Source of the DNA: Jatrophihabitans sp.
GTDB lineage: Bacteria > Actinomycetota > Actinomycetes > Mycobacteriales > Jatrophihabitantaceae
DNA: 6,355 nt
Assembly (NCBI GenBank): GCA_004299665.1
Contig: SCQZ01000292.1
Coordinates: 1-6,355, forward strand
Direction: 5' to 3'
The notes under the pieces were generated by a model. The model was not told where the DNA came from. It saw nothing but the letters and a program-made list of their open reading frames with translations, and did not search any database. The position numbers were made by a program, and so were the translations under genes. Of this stretch, positions 1-6,355 are shown one piece after another. Each line of letters starts with the position of its first letter. The stretch's first letter is position 1.

Positions 1-414
1 GCCGGCGGTGGCATCGTCCACGGCCCGCAGCCGCGCAGCTACGACCAGCGCACCCCCAAGAAGATGAAGGTCGCCGCCCTGCGCGGTGCCCTCTCCGACC
101 GGGCGCGCAACGACCGGATCCACGTGGTGGAGTCGCTGATCACGGCAGAGGCCCCGTCGACCAGGACGGCCCTGGCCGCGCTGTCGACGCTCTCCGAGCG
201 CTCGCGGTTCCTCGTGGTGCTCGAGCGCACCGACACCGTCACCTGGCTGTCGCTGCGCAACGCCCCCGAGGTGCACATCGTGGCGGTCGACCAGCTGAAC
301 ACCTACGACGTGCTGGCATCCGATGACGTCGTCTTCACCCAGGGCGCCTACGACGCCTTCGTGAACGGCACCGCCGTGTCCAAGCCCGTCCCGGCCGAGG
401 AGGCTGCGAAGTGA
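1..414 (+). CDS. rplD: 50S ribosomal protein L4, 3' part (5' end outside window)
   Basis: L4 binds 23S rRNA early in 50S assembly, and an extended loop of it lines the peptide exit tunnel; in some bacteria it also represses the S10 operon. The reading frame is open from base 1, so the visible part is the C-terminal 137 residues, beginning in the end of the tunnel loop (GGGIVHGPQPRSY, then PKKMKVAALRGALSDRAR), which is typical of L4. The globular domain follows, with NAPEVHIVAVDQLNTYDVLASDDVVFTQGAYD close to the family C-terminus. An internal ATG at 64 is not the start, because conserved L4 sequence continues upstream of it. The TGA stop at 412-414 overlaps the rplW GTG start (GTGA), suggesting translational coupling. 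Family assignment is from recognised motifs and gene order; only the missing N-terminal part is unknown. Confidence 0.97.
   Translation, partial: AGGGIVHGPQPRSYDQRTPKKMKVAALRGALSDRARNDRIHVVESLITAEAPSTRTALAALSTLSERSRFLVVLERTDTVTWLSLRNAPEVHIVAVDQLNTYDVLASDDVVFTQGAYDAFVNGTAVSKPVPAEEAAK
397..403 (+). promoter_or_regulatory. Ribosome binding site deciding the GTG start of rplW
   Basis: GAGGAGG lies inside the end of rplD, 7 bases before the GTG at 411. It is the strongest Shine-Dalgarno match here and supports the GTG start over any later in-frame codon. Confidence 0.8.
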
Positions 415-716
415 GCACGCTCCACAAGGACCACCGCGACATCCTGCTCGCGCCGGTCGTGTCCGAGAAGAGCTACGGCCTCCTCGACGCGAACAAGTAC
501 ACCTTCCTGGTGCACCCGGACGCCAACAAGACCGAGATCAAGATCGCGGTCGAGAAGGTGTTCAACGTCAAGGTCACCTCCGTCAACACGATCAACCGTC
601 CGGGCAAGACGCGCCGGACCCGCAACGGGCTCGGCAAGCGCAAGGACACCAAGCGCGCGATCGTCAGCCTCGCTGAGGGCGACCGCATCGACATCTTCGG
701 GGGTCCGGTCTCCTGA
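411..716 (+). CDS. rplW: 50S ribosomal protein L23
   Basis: L23 sits at the exit of the 50S peptide tunnel and is the docking site for trigger factor and the signal recognition particle. The protein is 101 residues, a normal bacterial length. LLAPVVSEKSYGLL (residues 12-25) and the run KYTFLVHPDANKTEIKIAVEKV (29-50, shown here only to locate the core) are the L23 core. The basic loop around residues 63-82 (PGKTRRTRNGLGKRKDTKRA) is the rRNA-contacting extension. A GTG start is chosen: it has a strong GAGGAGG site 7 bases upstream and overlaps the rplD stop by 4 bases, the usual arrangement for coupled genes. A 42-base gap without visible structure separates it from rplB. Nothing unusual in length or codon use. 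Confidence 0.98.
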   Translation: MSTLHKDHRDILLAPVVSEKSYGLLDANKYTFLVHPDANKTEIKIAVEKVFNVKVTSVNTINRPGKTRRTRNGLGKRKDTKRAIVSLAEGDRIDIFGGPVS

Positions 717-758
717 CCGGGCAGCCGTAGAGACGTAAGTTACGAGGACATCAGACAG

Positions 759-1595
<837 letters not shown>

Positions 1596-1610
1596 TAGGG
1601 AAATAGAGAC

Positions 1611-1892
1611 ATGCCTCGCAGCCTGAAGAAGGGTCCGTTCGTCGACGACCACCTGCAGAAGAAGGTGGACGCCGAGAACGCCAAGGGCTCTCACAACGTC
1701 ATCAAGACCTGGTCGCGCCGGTCGATGATCGTGCCGGACATGATCGGTCACACGATCGCCGTGCACGACGGTCGCAAGCACGTGCCGGTCTTCGTGACCG
1801 ACTCGATGGTCGGCCACAAGCTCGGGGAGTTCGCTCCCACCCGCACCTACCGCGGGCACGTCAAGGAAGACCGGAAGGGGCGTCGTCGATGA
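1611..1892 (+). CDS. rpsS: 30S ribosomal protein S19
   Basis: S19 pairs with S13 in the head of the 30S subunit and contacts 16S rRNA and, across the bridge, the 50S subunit. The 93-residue product is a standard length and begins MPRSLKKGPFVDDHL, the classic S19 start. The family signature is clear: IKTWSRRSMIVPDMIGHTIA (31-50) followed by DGRKHVPVFVTDSMVGHKLGEF. The start ATG is preceded by AGGG at 1597-1600, 10 bases upstream, partly overlapping the second stop codon of rplB. Its TGA stop (1890-1892) overlaps the rplV ATG in an ATGA junction. No anomalies seen. Confidence 0.99.
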   Translation: MPRSLKKGPFVDDHLQKKVDAENAKGSHNVIKTWSRRSMIVPDMIGHTIAVHDGRKHVPVFVTDSMVGHKLGEFAPTRTYRGHVKEDRKGRRR

Positions 1893-2328
1893 GCACCACG
1901 GAGCGCAGGCGCACCAGCGCGCGCCGCGAGACGCTGCTCGGCGACCAGCCCGGAGCCTTCGCGAGCGCCCGCTACGCGCGGATCACGCCGATGAAGGCCC
2001 GCCGGGTCGTCGACATGGTCCGCGGGCTGCCCGTGGACGAGGCCCTGTCGCTGCTGCAGTTCGCGCCGCAGTCCGCCTCCGAGACCGTCTACAAGGTGCT
2101 CGAGAGCGCCGTCGCCAACGCCGAGCTCACCGAGGGCCTCGAGCGTGGGGACCTGGTCGTCTCCGTGGCGCAGGTCGACGAGGGTCCGACGATGAAGCGG
2201 TGGCGCCCGCGGGCGCAGGGTCGTGCGACGCGCATCAACAAGCGCACCAGCCACATCACCCTGGTCGTCCAGCCGGCCGACGTGGTGGCAGAGAAGAAGG
2301 CGACCCCGAAGAAGAGGAAGAGTGCCTG

Positions 2329-2329
<1 letters not shown>
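1889..2329 (+). CDS. rplV: 50S ribosomal protein L22, with N-terminal extension
   Basis: L22 binds domains of 23S rRNA, and its long beta-hairpin lines the peptide exit tunnel next to L4. The product is 146 residues, against about 110 in E. coli; the excess is an N-terminal stretch of roughly 25 residues (MSTTERRRTSARRETLLGDQ...) and a short Lys-rich C-terminal tail (KKATPKKRKSA). The core starts near ASARYARITPMKARRVVDMV (25-44). The tunnel hairpin reads EGPTMKRWRPRAQGRATRI (98-116). The MKR triplet (102-104) aligns with E. coli Met82-Lys83-Arg84, whose deletion gives macrolide resistance; here it is intact. The start is chosen for the ATGA overlap with rpsS and AAGGGG at 1875-1880. A later start inside the extension cannot be fully excluded. 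The stop shares one base with rpsC (TGATG). Confidence 0.98.
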
Positions 2330-3165
<836 letters not shown>

Positions 3166-3169
3166 CGTC

Positions 3170-3589
3170 ATGCTGATGCCCCGTCGTGTCAAGCACCGCA
3201 AGCAGCACCACCCCACGCGGAGGGGTGCTGCCAAGGGCGGTACGCGTCTCGCCTTCGGCGACTTCGGCATCCAGGCGGTCGAGGCTCACTACGTGACCAA
3301 CCGTCAGATCGAGTCGGCCCGTATCGCGATGACCCGTCACATCAAGCGTGGCGGCAAGGTGTGGATCAACATCTACCCCGACCGCCCGCTCACCAAGAAG
3401 CCCGCCGAGACCCGCATGGGCTCCGGCAAGGGCTCGCCCGAGTGGTGGATCGCCAACGTGAAGCCGGGTCGGGTCATGTTCGAGCTCTCCGGCGTGGACG
3501 AGACCGTCGCCCGCGAGGCCATGCGCCGCGCGATGCACAAGCTCCCCATGAAGTGCCGGTTCATCTCCCGCGAAGCAGGTGAGTTCTGA
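3170..3589 (+). CDS. rplP: 50S ribosomal protein L16
   Basis: L16 contacts the A-site tRNA near the peptidyl-transferase centre and is needed for late 50S assembly. The product is 139 residues, a normal length (E. coli 136). It begins MLMPRRVKHRKQHH, the family N-terminus with Met where Ile is common at position 3. The motif KPAETRMGSGKGSPEWWIA (77-95) is the conserved L16 loop. R82 in it aligns with E. coli Arg81, the arginine hydroxylated by the oxygenase YcfD; whether that modification occurs here cannot be read from this window. The start is set by AGGAGG 9 bases upstream. The gene is separated from rpsC by four bases and shares one base with rpmC (TGATG). Confidence 0.99.
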   Translation: MLMPRRVKHRKQHHPTRRGAAKGGTRLAFGDFGIQAVEAHYVTNRQIESARIAMTRHIKRGGKVWINIYPDRPLTKKPAETRMGSGKGSPEWWIANVKPGRVMFELSGVDETVAREAMRRAMHKLPMKCRFISREAGEF

Positions 3590-3831
3590 TGGCAACGACC
3601 GCCCACGAGCTCGACGAGCTCAACGCCGTCGACCTCGAGGCCAAGCTGCGCGAGGCCAAGGAGGAGCTCTTCAACCTCCGGTTCCAGGCGGCCACCGGCC
3701 AGCTGGAGAGCCACGGCCGGCTCCGCACGGTCAAGAAGGACATCGCCCGGATCTACACCGTGGTGCGAGAGCGCGAGCTCGGCATCCGCTCGACCCCGGG
3801 CCAGGACAGCAACGAGGATGGTGACGCATGA
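3589..3831 (+). CDS. rpmC: 50S ribosomal protein L29
   Basis: L29 is a small two-helix protein next to L23 at the tunnel exit, and so forms part of the docking platform for nascent-chain factors. The product is 80 residues against 63 in E. coli. The helical hairpin covers about residues 5-65, with KEELFNLRFQAATGQLE (24-40) and KKDIARI (49-55) as the family motifs. The additional residues are a polar, acidic C-terminal tail (STPGQDSNEDGDA, 68-80), probably flexible. The start shares one base with the rplP stop and has AGGTGA (3577-3582) upstream. The stop overlaps the rpsQ start (ATGA). Frame and gene order leave little doubt. Confidence 0.97.
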   Translation: MATTAHELDELNAVDLEAKLREAKEELFNLRFQAATGQLESHGRLRTVKKDIARIYTVVRERELGIRSTPGQDSNEDGDA

Positions 3832-4109
3832 GCGAGCAGGCTCAGGCGAACGCTGCAGAGCGGAACGCCCGCAAGGTCCGTGAGGGCCTGGTCGTCAGCG
3901 ACAAGATGGACAAGACCGTGGTCGTGTCCGTCGAGGACCGCGTCAAGCACGCGCTGTACGGCAAGGTCATGCGCCGCACCAGCAAGCTCAAGGCGCACGA
4001 CGAGCAGAACGAGTGCGGCATCGGCGACCGGGTCCTCCTGATGGAGACCCGACCGCTGTCGGCCACCAAGCGTTGGCGCGTCGTCGAGATCCTCGAGAAG
4101 GCGAAGTAG
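3828..4109 (+). CDS. rpsQ: 30S ribosomal protein S17
   Basis: S17 is an OB-fold protein that binds 16S rRNA early in 30S body assembly. The product is 93 residues (E. coli 84); the difference is mainly a polar N-terminal segment of about 15 residues. The core contains REGLVVSDKMDKTVVVSVEDR (18-38, positions given to locate it), HALYGKVMRRTSKLKAHDE (41-59) and the signature GIGDRVLLMETRPLSATKRWRVVEIL (64-89). The start overlaps the rpmC stop in ATGA, with GAGG at 3814-3817. It is the last gene of the S10-type group. Its final codons, GCG AAG TAG, form the left arm of an 11-base inverted repeat that continues into the following gap, so the stop codon lies within a potential mRNA hairpin. Confidence 0.98.
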   Translation: MSEQAQANAAERNARKVREGLVVSDKMDKTVVVSVEDRVKHALYGKVMRRTSKLKAHDEQNECGIGDRVLLMETRPLSATKRWRVVEILEKAK

Positions 4110-4139
4110 GCGCGAGCGCAGCGAGCTTGCCTACTTCGC
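4101..4139 (+). repeat. 11-bp inverted repeat spanning the rpsQ stop codon
   Basis: GCGAAGTAGGC (4101-4111) is matched perfectly by its reverse complement GCCTACTTCGC (4129-4139). The 17-base loop contains GCGAGC twice, around GCA (4112-4126). The left arm includes the last two sense codons and the TAG of rpsQ. There is no T-run after the stem, so it is not a classical intrinsic terminator. The GCGAGCGCAGCGAGC type of core is a pattern I recall as frequent after stop codons in actinobacterial genomes, which suggests a dispersed repeat. An alternative pairing, GCGAGC (4112-4117) with GCTTGC (4125-4130), would compete. The structure is read directly; its function is unknown. Confidence 0.75.
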
Positions 4140-4153
4140 AACAGAAAGACAGC

Positions 4154-4168
4154 CCCGGCGAAGCCGGG
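4154..4168 (+). repeat. Short GC hairpin in the rpsQ-rplN gap
   Basis: CCCGGC and GCCGGG form a perfect 6-bp stem with a GAA loop. No T-run follows (ACCAACTTAG), so termination is uncertain; it may be a weak Rho-independent-like or RNA-processing element, or another dispersed palindrome. Its core GGCGAAGCC is similar to the reverse complement of the hairpin core at 5773-5787. Confidence 0.6.
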
Positions 4169-4197
4169 ACCAACTTAGTGAGTTCCCCCAGGCTCAT

Positions 4198-4210
4198 CCG
4201 GGCTAGCCGG
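4198..4210 (+). repeat. Small palindromic site with CTAG
   Basis: CCGG (4198-4201) and CCGG (4207-4210) can pair around GCTAG. Alternatively GGCTAGCC (4201-4208) is a perfect 8-base palindrome. CTAG is generally rare in high-GC bacterial DNA. It lies 30 bases before the rplN start. It could be a chance palindrome, and no role can be assigned. Confidence 0.35.
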
Positions 4211-4227
4211 CCGAGAACCAGGGTGAC

Positions 4228-4233
4228 AAGGAG
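4228..4233 (+). promoter_or_regulatory. Ribosome binding site of rplN
   Basis: AAGGAG ends 6 bases before the ATG at 4240. It fixes that start, since rplN follows a 130-base gap and cannot be coupled by overlap to rpsQ. Confidence 0.85.
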
Positions 4234-4239
4234 AAACTG

Positions 4240-4608
4240 ATGATCCAGCAGGAGTCGCGGCTCAAGGTCGCCGACAACACCGGTGCGAAGGAGATCCTCT
4301 GCATCCGTGTTCTCGGTGGCTCGGGTCGGCGCTACGCCGGTATCGGCGACGTCATCGTCGCCACCGTGAAGGATGCGATCCCCGGTGGCAACGTGAAGAA
4401 GGGTGACGTCGTCAAGGCTGTCGTCGTGCGCACCGTCAAGGAGCGTCGCCGCCCCGACGGCTCGTACATCCGCTTCGACGAGAACGCCGCCGTCATCCTC
4501 AAGAACGACGGCGAGCCGCGAGGCACCCGCATCTTCGGCCCCGTGGGCCGTGAGCTGCGCGAGAAGAGGTTCATGAAGATCATCTCGCTCGCCCCGGAGG
4601 TGCTCTGA
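4240..4608 (+). CDS. rplN: 50S ribosomal protein L14
   Basis: L14 binds 23S rRNA at the subunit interface, forms inter-subunit bridges with 16S rRNA and is the docking point of the silencing factor RsfS. The product is 122 residues, the exact usual length. MIQQESRLKVADNTGAKEI is the classic N-terminus, and GGSGRRYAGIGDVIVATVKDA (26-46, positions to locate it) followed by VKKGDVVKAVVVRT (52-65) is the family signature. The C-terminus FGPVGRELREKRFMKIISLA (99-118) is also canonical. It is the first gene of the spc-type group and follows the hairpin-rich gap, so it may have its own transcription start, although I could not find a convincing -10/-35 pair there. rplX follows after three bases. Confidence 0.99.
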   Translation: MIQQESRLKVADNTGAKEILCIRVLGGSGRRYAGIGDVIVATVKDAIPGGNVKKGDVVKAVVVRTVKERRRPDGSYIRFDENAAVILKNDGEPRGTRIFGPVGRELREKRFMKIISLAPEVL

Positions 4609-4611
4609 GCC

Positions 4612-4983
4612 ATGGCTGAGAAGAAGAAGAGCGTGAGCATCAAGAAGGGCGACACCGTCAAGGTGATCGCGGGCAAGGACAAGGGCGCCGAGGGTCGCGT
4701 CATCCAGGTGCTCCGGGAGGAGCAGCGGGTGATCGTCGAGGGCGTGAACCGCGTCAAGCGGCACACCAAGGTCGTCAACCAGGGTGGCCGCGCCGGCACC
4801 ACCGGCGGCATCATCACCGCCGAGGCCCCGATCCACGTCTCGAACGTGATGCTCGTCGAGGGCGGCGGCGTGACTCGGATCGGCTTCCGCCGCGACGAGG
4901 TCACCAAGCGCCGTCCCGACGGTTCGACGTACAAGGCGGAGCGCAGCGTCCGCATCTCGCGCAAGACCGGCAAGGAAATCTGA
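4612..4983 (+). CDS. rplX: 50S ribosomal protein L24
   Basis: L24 is one of the two 23S rRNA assembly initiators (with L3) and sits near the tunnel exit. The product is 123 residues; many bacterial L24 proteins are about 103, so this is slightly long, with an added Lys-rich start (MAEKKKSVS) and extra loop length. The KOW motif is at about 11-38 (KKGDTVKVIAGKDKGAEGRV), followed by the L24 continuation VEGVNRVKRHTKV and the distal APIHVSNVMLV. The start has GGAGG at 4596-4600, 11 bases upstream within the end of rplN. The stop shares one base with rplE (TGATG), leaving no intergenic space for a separate regulatory leader at this junction. Confidence 0.98.
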   Translation: MAEKKKSVSIKKGDTVKVIAGKDKGAEGRVIQVLREEQRVIVEGVNRVKRHTKVVNQGGRAGTTGGIITAEAPIHVSNVMLVEGGGVTRIGFRRDEVTKRRPDGSTYKAERSVRISRKTGKEI

Positions 4984-5579
4984 TGACCCAGACCGAGACT
5001 GAGCAGTCGCAGACGACGGCCTCCGCGAAGGTCGCCCCTCGTCTCAAGACCCGCTACCGCGAGGAGATCGTTCCCGCGCTGCGCTCCGAGTTCGACATCA
5101 AGAACGCCATGCAGGTGCCCGGGCTGACCAAGATCGTGGTCAACATGGGCGTCGGCGAGGCCGCTCGAGACTCGAAGCTGATCGAGGGTGCCGTCAAGGA
5201 CCTCACCGCGATCACGGGCCAGAAGCCGCTGGTCACGAAGGCCCGCAAGTCGATCGCGCAGTTCAAGCTGCGCGAGGGCATGCCGATCGGCGCGCACGCC
5301 ACGCTGCGTGGCGATCGGATGTGGGAGTTCCTGGACCGCCTGCTGTCGCTCGCGCTGCCGCGCATCCGCGACTTCCGCGGCCTGAACCCCGACCAGTTCG
5401 ACGGCCGGGGCAACTACACCTTCGGTCTCACCGAGCAGGTCATGTTCCACGAGATCGACCAGGACCGGATCGACCGCTCGCGGGGCATGGACATCACGGT
5501 CGTCACCACCGCCACCAACGACGAGCAGGGCCGTGCGCTGCTCAAGCAGCTCGGATTCCCGTTCAAGGAGGGCAACTGA
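4983..5579 (+). CDS. rplE: 50S ribosomal protein L5
   Basis: L5 binds 5S rRNA and, with L18 and L25-type proteins, forms the central protuberance; it contacts the P-site tRNA. The product is 198 residues against 179 in E. coli. The extra residues are a Thr/Gln/Glu-rich N-terminal tail (about 1-17) before [19 protein letters not shown]. The signature [15 protein letters not shown] (46-60) is present, as are [23 protein letters not shown] (88-110, positions to locate it) and the C-terminal [25 protein letters not shown] (170-194). The start overlaps rplX by one base and is preceded by AAGGA (4972-4976). A later start within the tail is possible but would lose the coupling geometry. rpsN follows after a single base. 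Confidence 0.98.
5565..5571 (+). promoter_or_regulatory. Ribosome binding site of rpsN
   Basis: AAGGAGG, a near-perfect Shine-Dalgarno sequence inside the last codons of rplE, stands 9 bases before the ATG at 5581. Confidence 0.85.
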
Positions 5580-5580
5580 C

Positions 5581-5766
5581 ATGGCGAAGACCGCTCTGAA
5601 GGTCAAGGCCGCTCGCAAGCCCAAGTTCGCGGTGCGCGGCTACACCCGCTGCCAGCGCTGCGGCCGGCCCAAGGCCGTCTACCGCAAGTTCGGCCTGTGC
5701 CGCATCTGCCTGCGCGAGATGGCGCACCGCGGCGAGCTGCCGGGCGTGACCAAGTCCAGCTGGTAG
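5581..5766 (+). CDS. rpsN: 30S ribosomal protein S14, zinc-binding type Z
   Basis: S14 binds 16S rRNA in the 30S head and contacts S3 and S10. At 61 residues this is the short type (also called rpsZ), not the roughly 101-residue C-minus form of E. coli. Four cysteines in two CxxC pairs (C24, C27 and C40, C43; CQRC and CRIC) form the zinc ribbon. The ending [10 protein letters not shown] is the canonical S14 C-terminus. Many actinobacteria keep a second, zinc-free S14 elsewhere under Zur control; whether this organism does cannot be seen here. The start follows AAGGAGG and lies one base after the rplE stop. The TAG stop is followed by a 148-base gap with several hairpins. Confidence 0.99.
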
Positions 5767-5772
5767 GGATTT

Positions 5773-5787
5773 CGGGGCTTCGCCCCG
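5773..5787 (+). repeat. GC hairpin 1 after rpsN
   Basis: CGGGGC (5773-5778) pairs perfectly with GCCCCG (5782-5787) around a TTC loop, six bases after the rpsN stop codon. There is no trailing T-run, so it is terminator-like only in its stem. It could protect upstream mRNA 3' ends, pause polymerase, or be a dispersed GGGGCTTCGCCCC-type palindrome of the kind I recall as common in actinobacteria. Confidence 0.65.
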
Positions 5788-5794
5788 CGACCTG

Positions 5795-5813
5795 GTGGGG
5801 GCTTCACCCCCAC
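5795..5813 (+). repeat. GC hairpin 2 after rpsN
   Basis: GTGGGGG (5795-5801) pairs perfectly with CCCCCAC (5807-5813) around CTTCA, seven bases after hairpin 1. The G-run plus CTTC core resembles hairpin 1, suggesting duplication of one element. A second C-run at 5815-5819 could compete for the same G-run, giving two alternative stems. No T-run follows. Confidence 0.65.
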
Positions 5814-5823
5814 ACCCCCGTCG

Positions 5824-5845
5824 GTGGTTACGGCGGGAAAACCAC
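5824..5845 (+). repeat. Inverted repeat in the rpsN-rpsH gap
   Basis: GTGGTT (5824-5829) is the reverse complement of AACCAC (5840-5845), with a 10-base spacer. It could be an RNA stem or a dyad for a protein; six base pairs can also arise by chance. Confidence 0.4.
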
Positions 5846-5863
5846 AACATCAAACGCTGAAGG

Positions 5864-5885
5864 TCGATCTGCGGATGCGGATCGA
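5864..5885 (+). repeat. TCGATC/GATCGA inverted repeat upstream of rpsH
   Basis: TCGATC (5864-5869) and GATCGA (5880-5885) are perfectly inverted around a 10-base spacer. GCGGAT occurs twice in tandem (5871-5876 and 5877-5882). This stem would lie 29 bases before the rpsH start. No function can be assigned from sequence alone. Confidence 0.4.
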
Positions 5886-5901
5886 AACCACACCGAGAAA
5901 G

Positions 5902-5914
5902 GGCCAATTCGGCC
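5902..5914 (+). promoter_or_regulatory. Short hairpin abutting the rpsH start codon
   Basis: GGCC (5902-5905) can pair with GGCC (5911-5914) around AATTC, ending exactly at the ATG at 5915. The only Shine-Dalgarno-like stretch, AAAGGG (5898-5903), overlaps the left arm by two bases and would be 11 bases from the start. Folding could bring it closer or partly hide it. The stem is only 4 bp, so this is a weak call. Confidence 0.35.
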
Positions 5915-6322
5915 ATGACGATGACTGACCCGATCGCAGACATGCTGACTCGTCTGCGCAACGCCAACCAGGCGTACCACGACGCGGTGTCGATGCCGTA
6001 CAGCAAGCTCAAGCAGGGTGTCGCCGACATCCTCAAACAGGAGGGCTACATCACCTCCTACGACGTGACCGAGCCGGCTGAGGGCGAGGTCGGCAAGACG
6101 CTGACCATCACCCTCAAGTACGGCCGCAACCGGGAGCGCTCGATCGCGGGCGTCCGCCGGATCAGCAAGCCCGGCCTGCGGGTGTACGCCAAGCACACCG
6201 GGCTCCCGAAGGTGCTCGGCGGCCTGGGGGTCGCGATCATCTCGACCAGCCAGGGCCTGCTGACCGACCGCCAGGCGAACCAGAAGGGCGTGGGTGGGGA
6301 AGTCCTCGCCTACGTCTGGTAA
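5915..6322 (+). CDS. rpsH: 30S ribosomal protein S8
   Basis: S8 is a primary 16S rRNA binder in the central domain and in E. coli represses spc operon translation by binding its mRNA. The product is 135 residues, a normal length (E. coli 130). DPIADMLTRLRNANQAYHD (5-23) is the family N-terminus, and the signature STSQGLLTDRQA (110-121), followed by GGEVLAYVW at the end, is unmistakable. The start at 5915 gives MTMTDPIADM; a second ATG two codons later (5921) would give MTDPIADM and is the only real alternative, but it lies further from the AAAGGG site. The gene follows a 148-base structured gap and ends in TAA, unlike the TGA/TAG stops of its neighbours. Confidence 0.98.
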   Translation: MTMTDPIADMLTRLRNANQAYHDAVSMPYSKLKQGVADILKQEGYITSYDVTEPAEGEVGKTLTITLKYGRNRERSIAGVRRISKPGLRVYAKHTGLPKVLGGLGVAIISTSQGLLTDRQANQKGVGGEVLAYVW

Positions 6323-6335
6323 CGACGAGACCGAG

Positions 6336-6341
6336 AAGGAG
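6336..6341 (+). promoter_or_regulatory. Probable ribosome binding site for the next gene (rplF expected)
   Basis: AAGGAG lies 12 bases before the terminal AT of the window (6354-6355), which would be the first two bases of an ATG if the next base is G. Conserved spc operon order predicts rplF (L6) after rpsH. No coding sequence of rplF is visible, so the gene itself is not called. Confidence 0.55.
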
Positions 6342-6355
6342 AACGAGTAAAGCAT

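Noticed and set aside
2186..2200. Macrolide-resistance deletion in the L22 tunnel hairpin
   Set aside because: The MKR triplet (residues 102-104) is present, so the known resistance deletion is absent.
2200..2328. Longer upstream start for rpsC inside rplV
   Set aside because: The extra residues are an out-of-frame reading of rplV. S3 begins with the conserved MGQKINPNGFRLG at 2329.
4127..4160. Possible -35 box (TTGCCT at 4127-4132) of an spc promoter
   Set aside because: No acceptable -10 hexamer lies at 16-18 bases spacing; the region downstream is GC-rich hairpin sequence.
4110..4239. Classical Rho-independent terminator between rpsQ and rplN
   Set aside because: The stems are present but none is followed by a T-run, so a standard terminator call is not supported.
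4332..5624. 430-codon minus-strand open reading frame opposite rplN-rplX-rplE
   Set aside because: A codon-bias shadow: compositionally odd and antisense to three universally conserved genes.

Overview
The window is a stretch of the main ribosomal-protein gene cluster (S10 operon followed by spc operon) of a high-GC actinobacterium. All genes are on the + strand, in the conserved bacterial order: rplD (3' part only), rplW, rplB, rpsS, rplV, rpsC, rplP, rpmC, rpsQ, then rplN, rplX, rplE, rpsN, rpsH. The last two bases and an upstream ribosome binding site suggest that rplF starts at the right edge. Support for an actinobacterium: third codon positions are almost all G or C, S3 has a long Arg/Gly-rich then Ala/Glu-rich C-terminal tail, L22 has an N-terminal extension, and S14 is the short zinc-ribbon form. 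From remembered sequences the proteins look most like Nocardioidaceae (Nocardioides and relatives), but that placement was not tested by search.

Layout. Positions 1-4109 are the distal S10 operon. The genes are packed with overlaps or very short gaps, using GTGA, ATGA and TGATG stop/start overlaps that suggest translational coupling. A 130-base gap (4110-4239) lies exactly at the S10/spc boundary and holds three inverted repeats, one of which uses the last codons of rpsQ. Positions 4240-5766 carry rplN-rplX-rplE-rpsN, again tightly packed. A second gap of 148 bases (5767-5914) between rpsN and rpsH holds a series of five potential hairpins, the last ending directly against the rpsH start codon. 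rpsH fills 5915-6322, and 6323-6355 is the leader of the next gene. No gene-free stretch exceeds 300 bases.

The genes work together as one assembly unit. L4, L23, L2, L22, L16, L29, L14, L24 and L5 build the 50S subunit around the peptidyl-transferase centre, the exit tunnel and the central protuberance. S19, S3, S17, S14 and S8 build the 30S body and head. I see no mobile element, tRNA, CRISPR array or unknown protein-coding system. The only parts not explained by housekeeping genes are the two hairpin-rich gaps and the low-complexity protein tails. The large minus-strand ORFs are codon-bias shadows.
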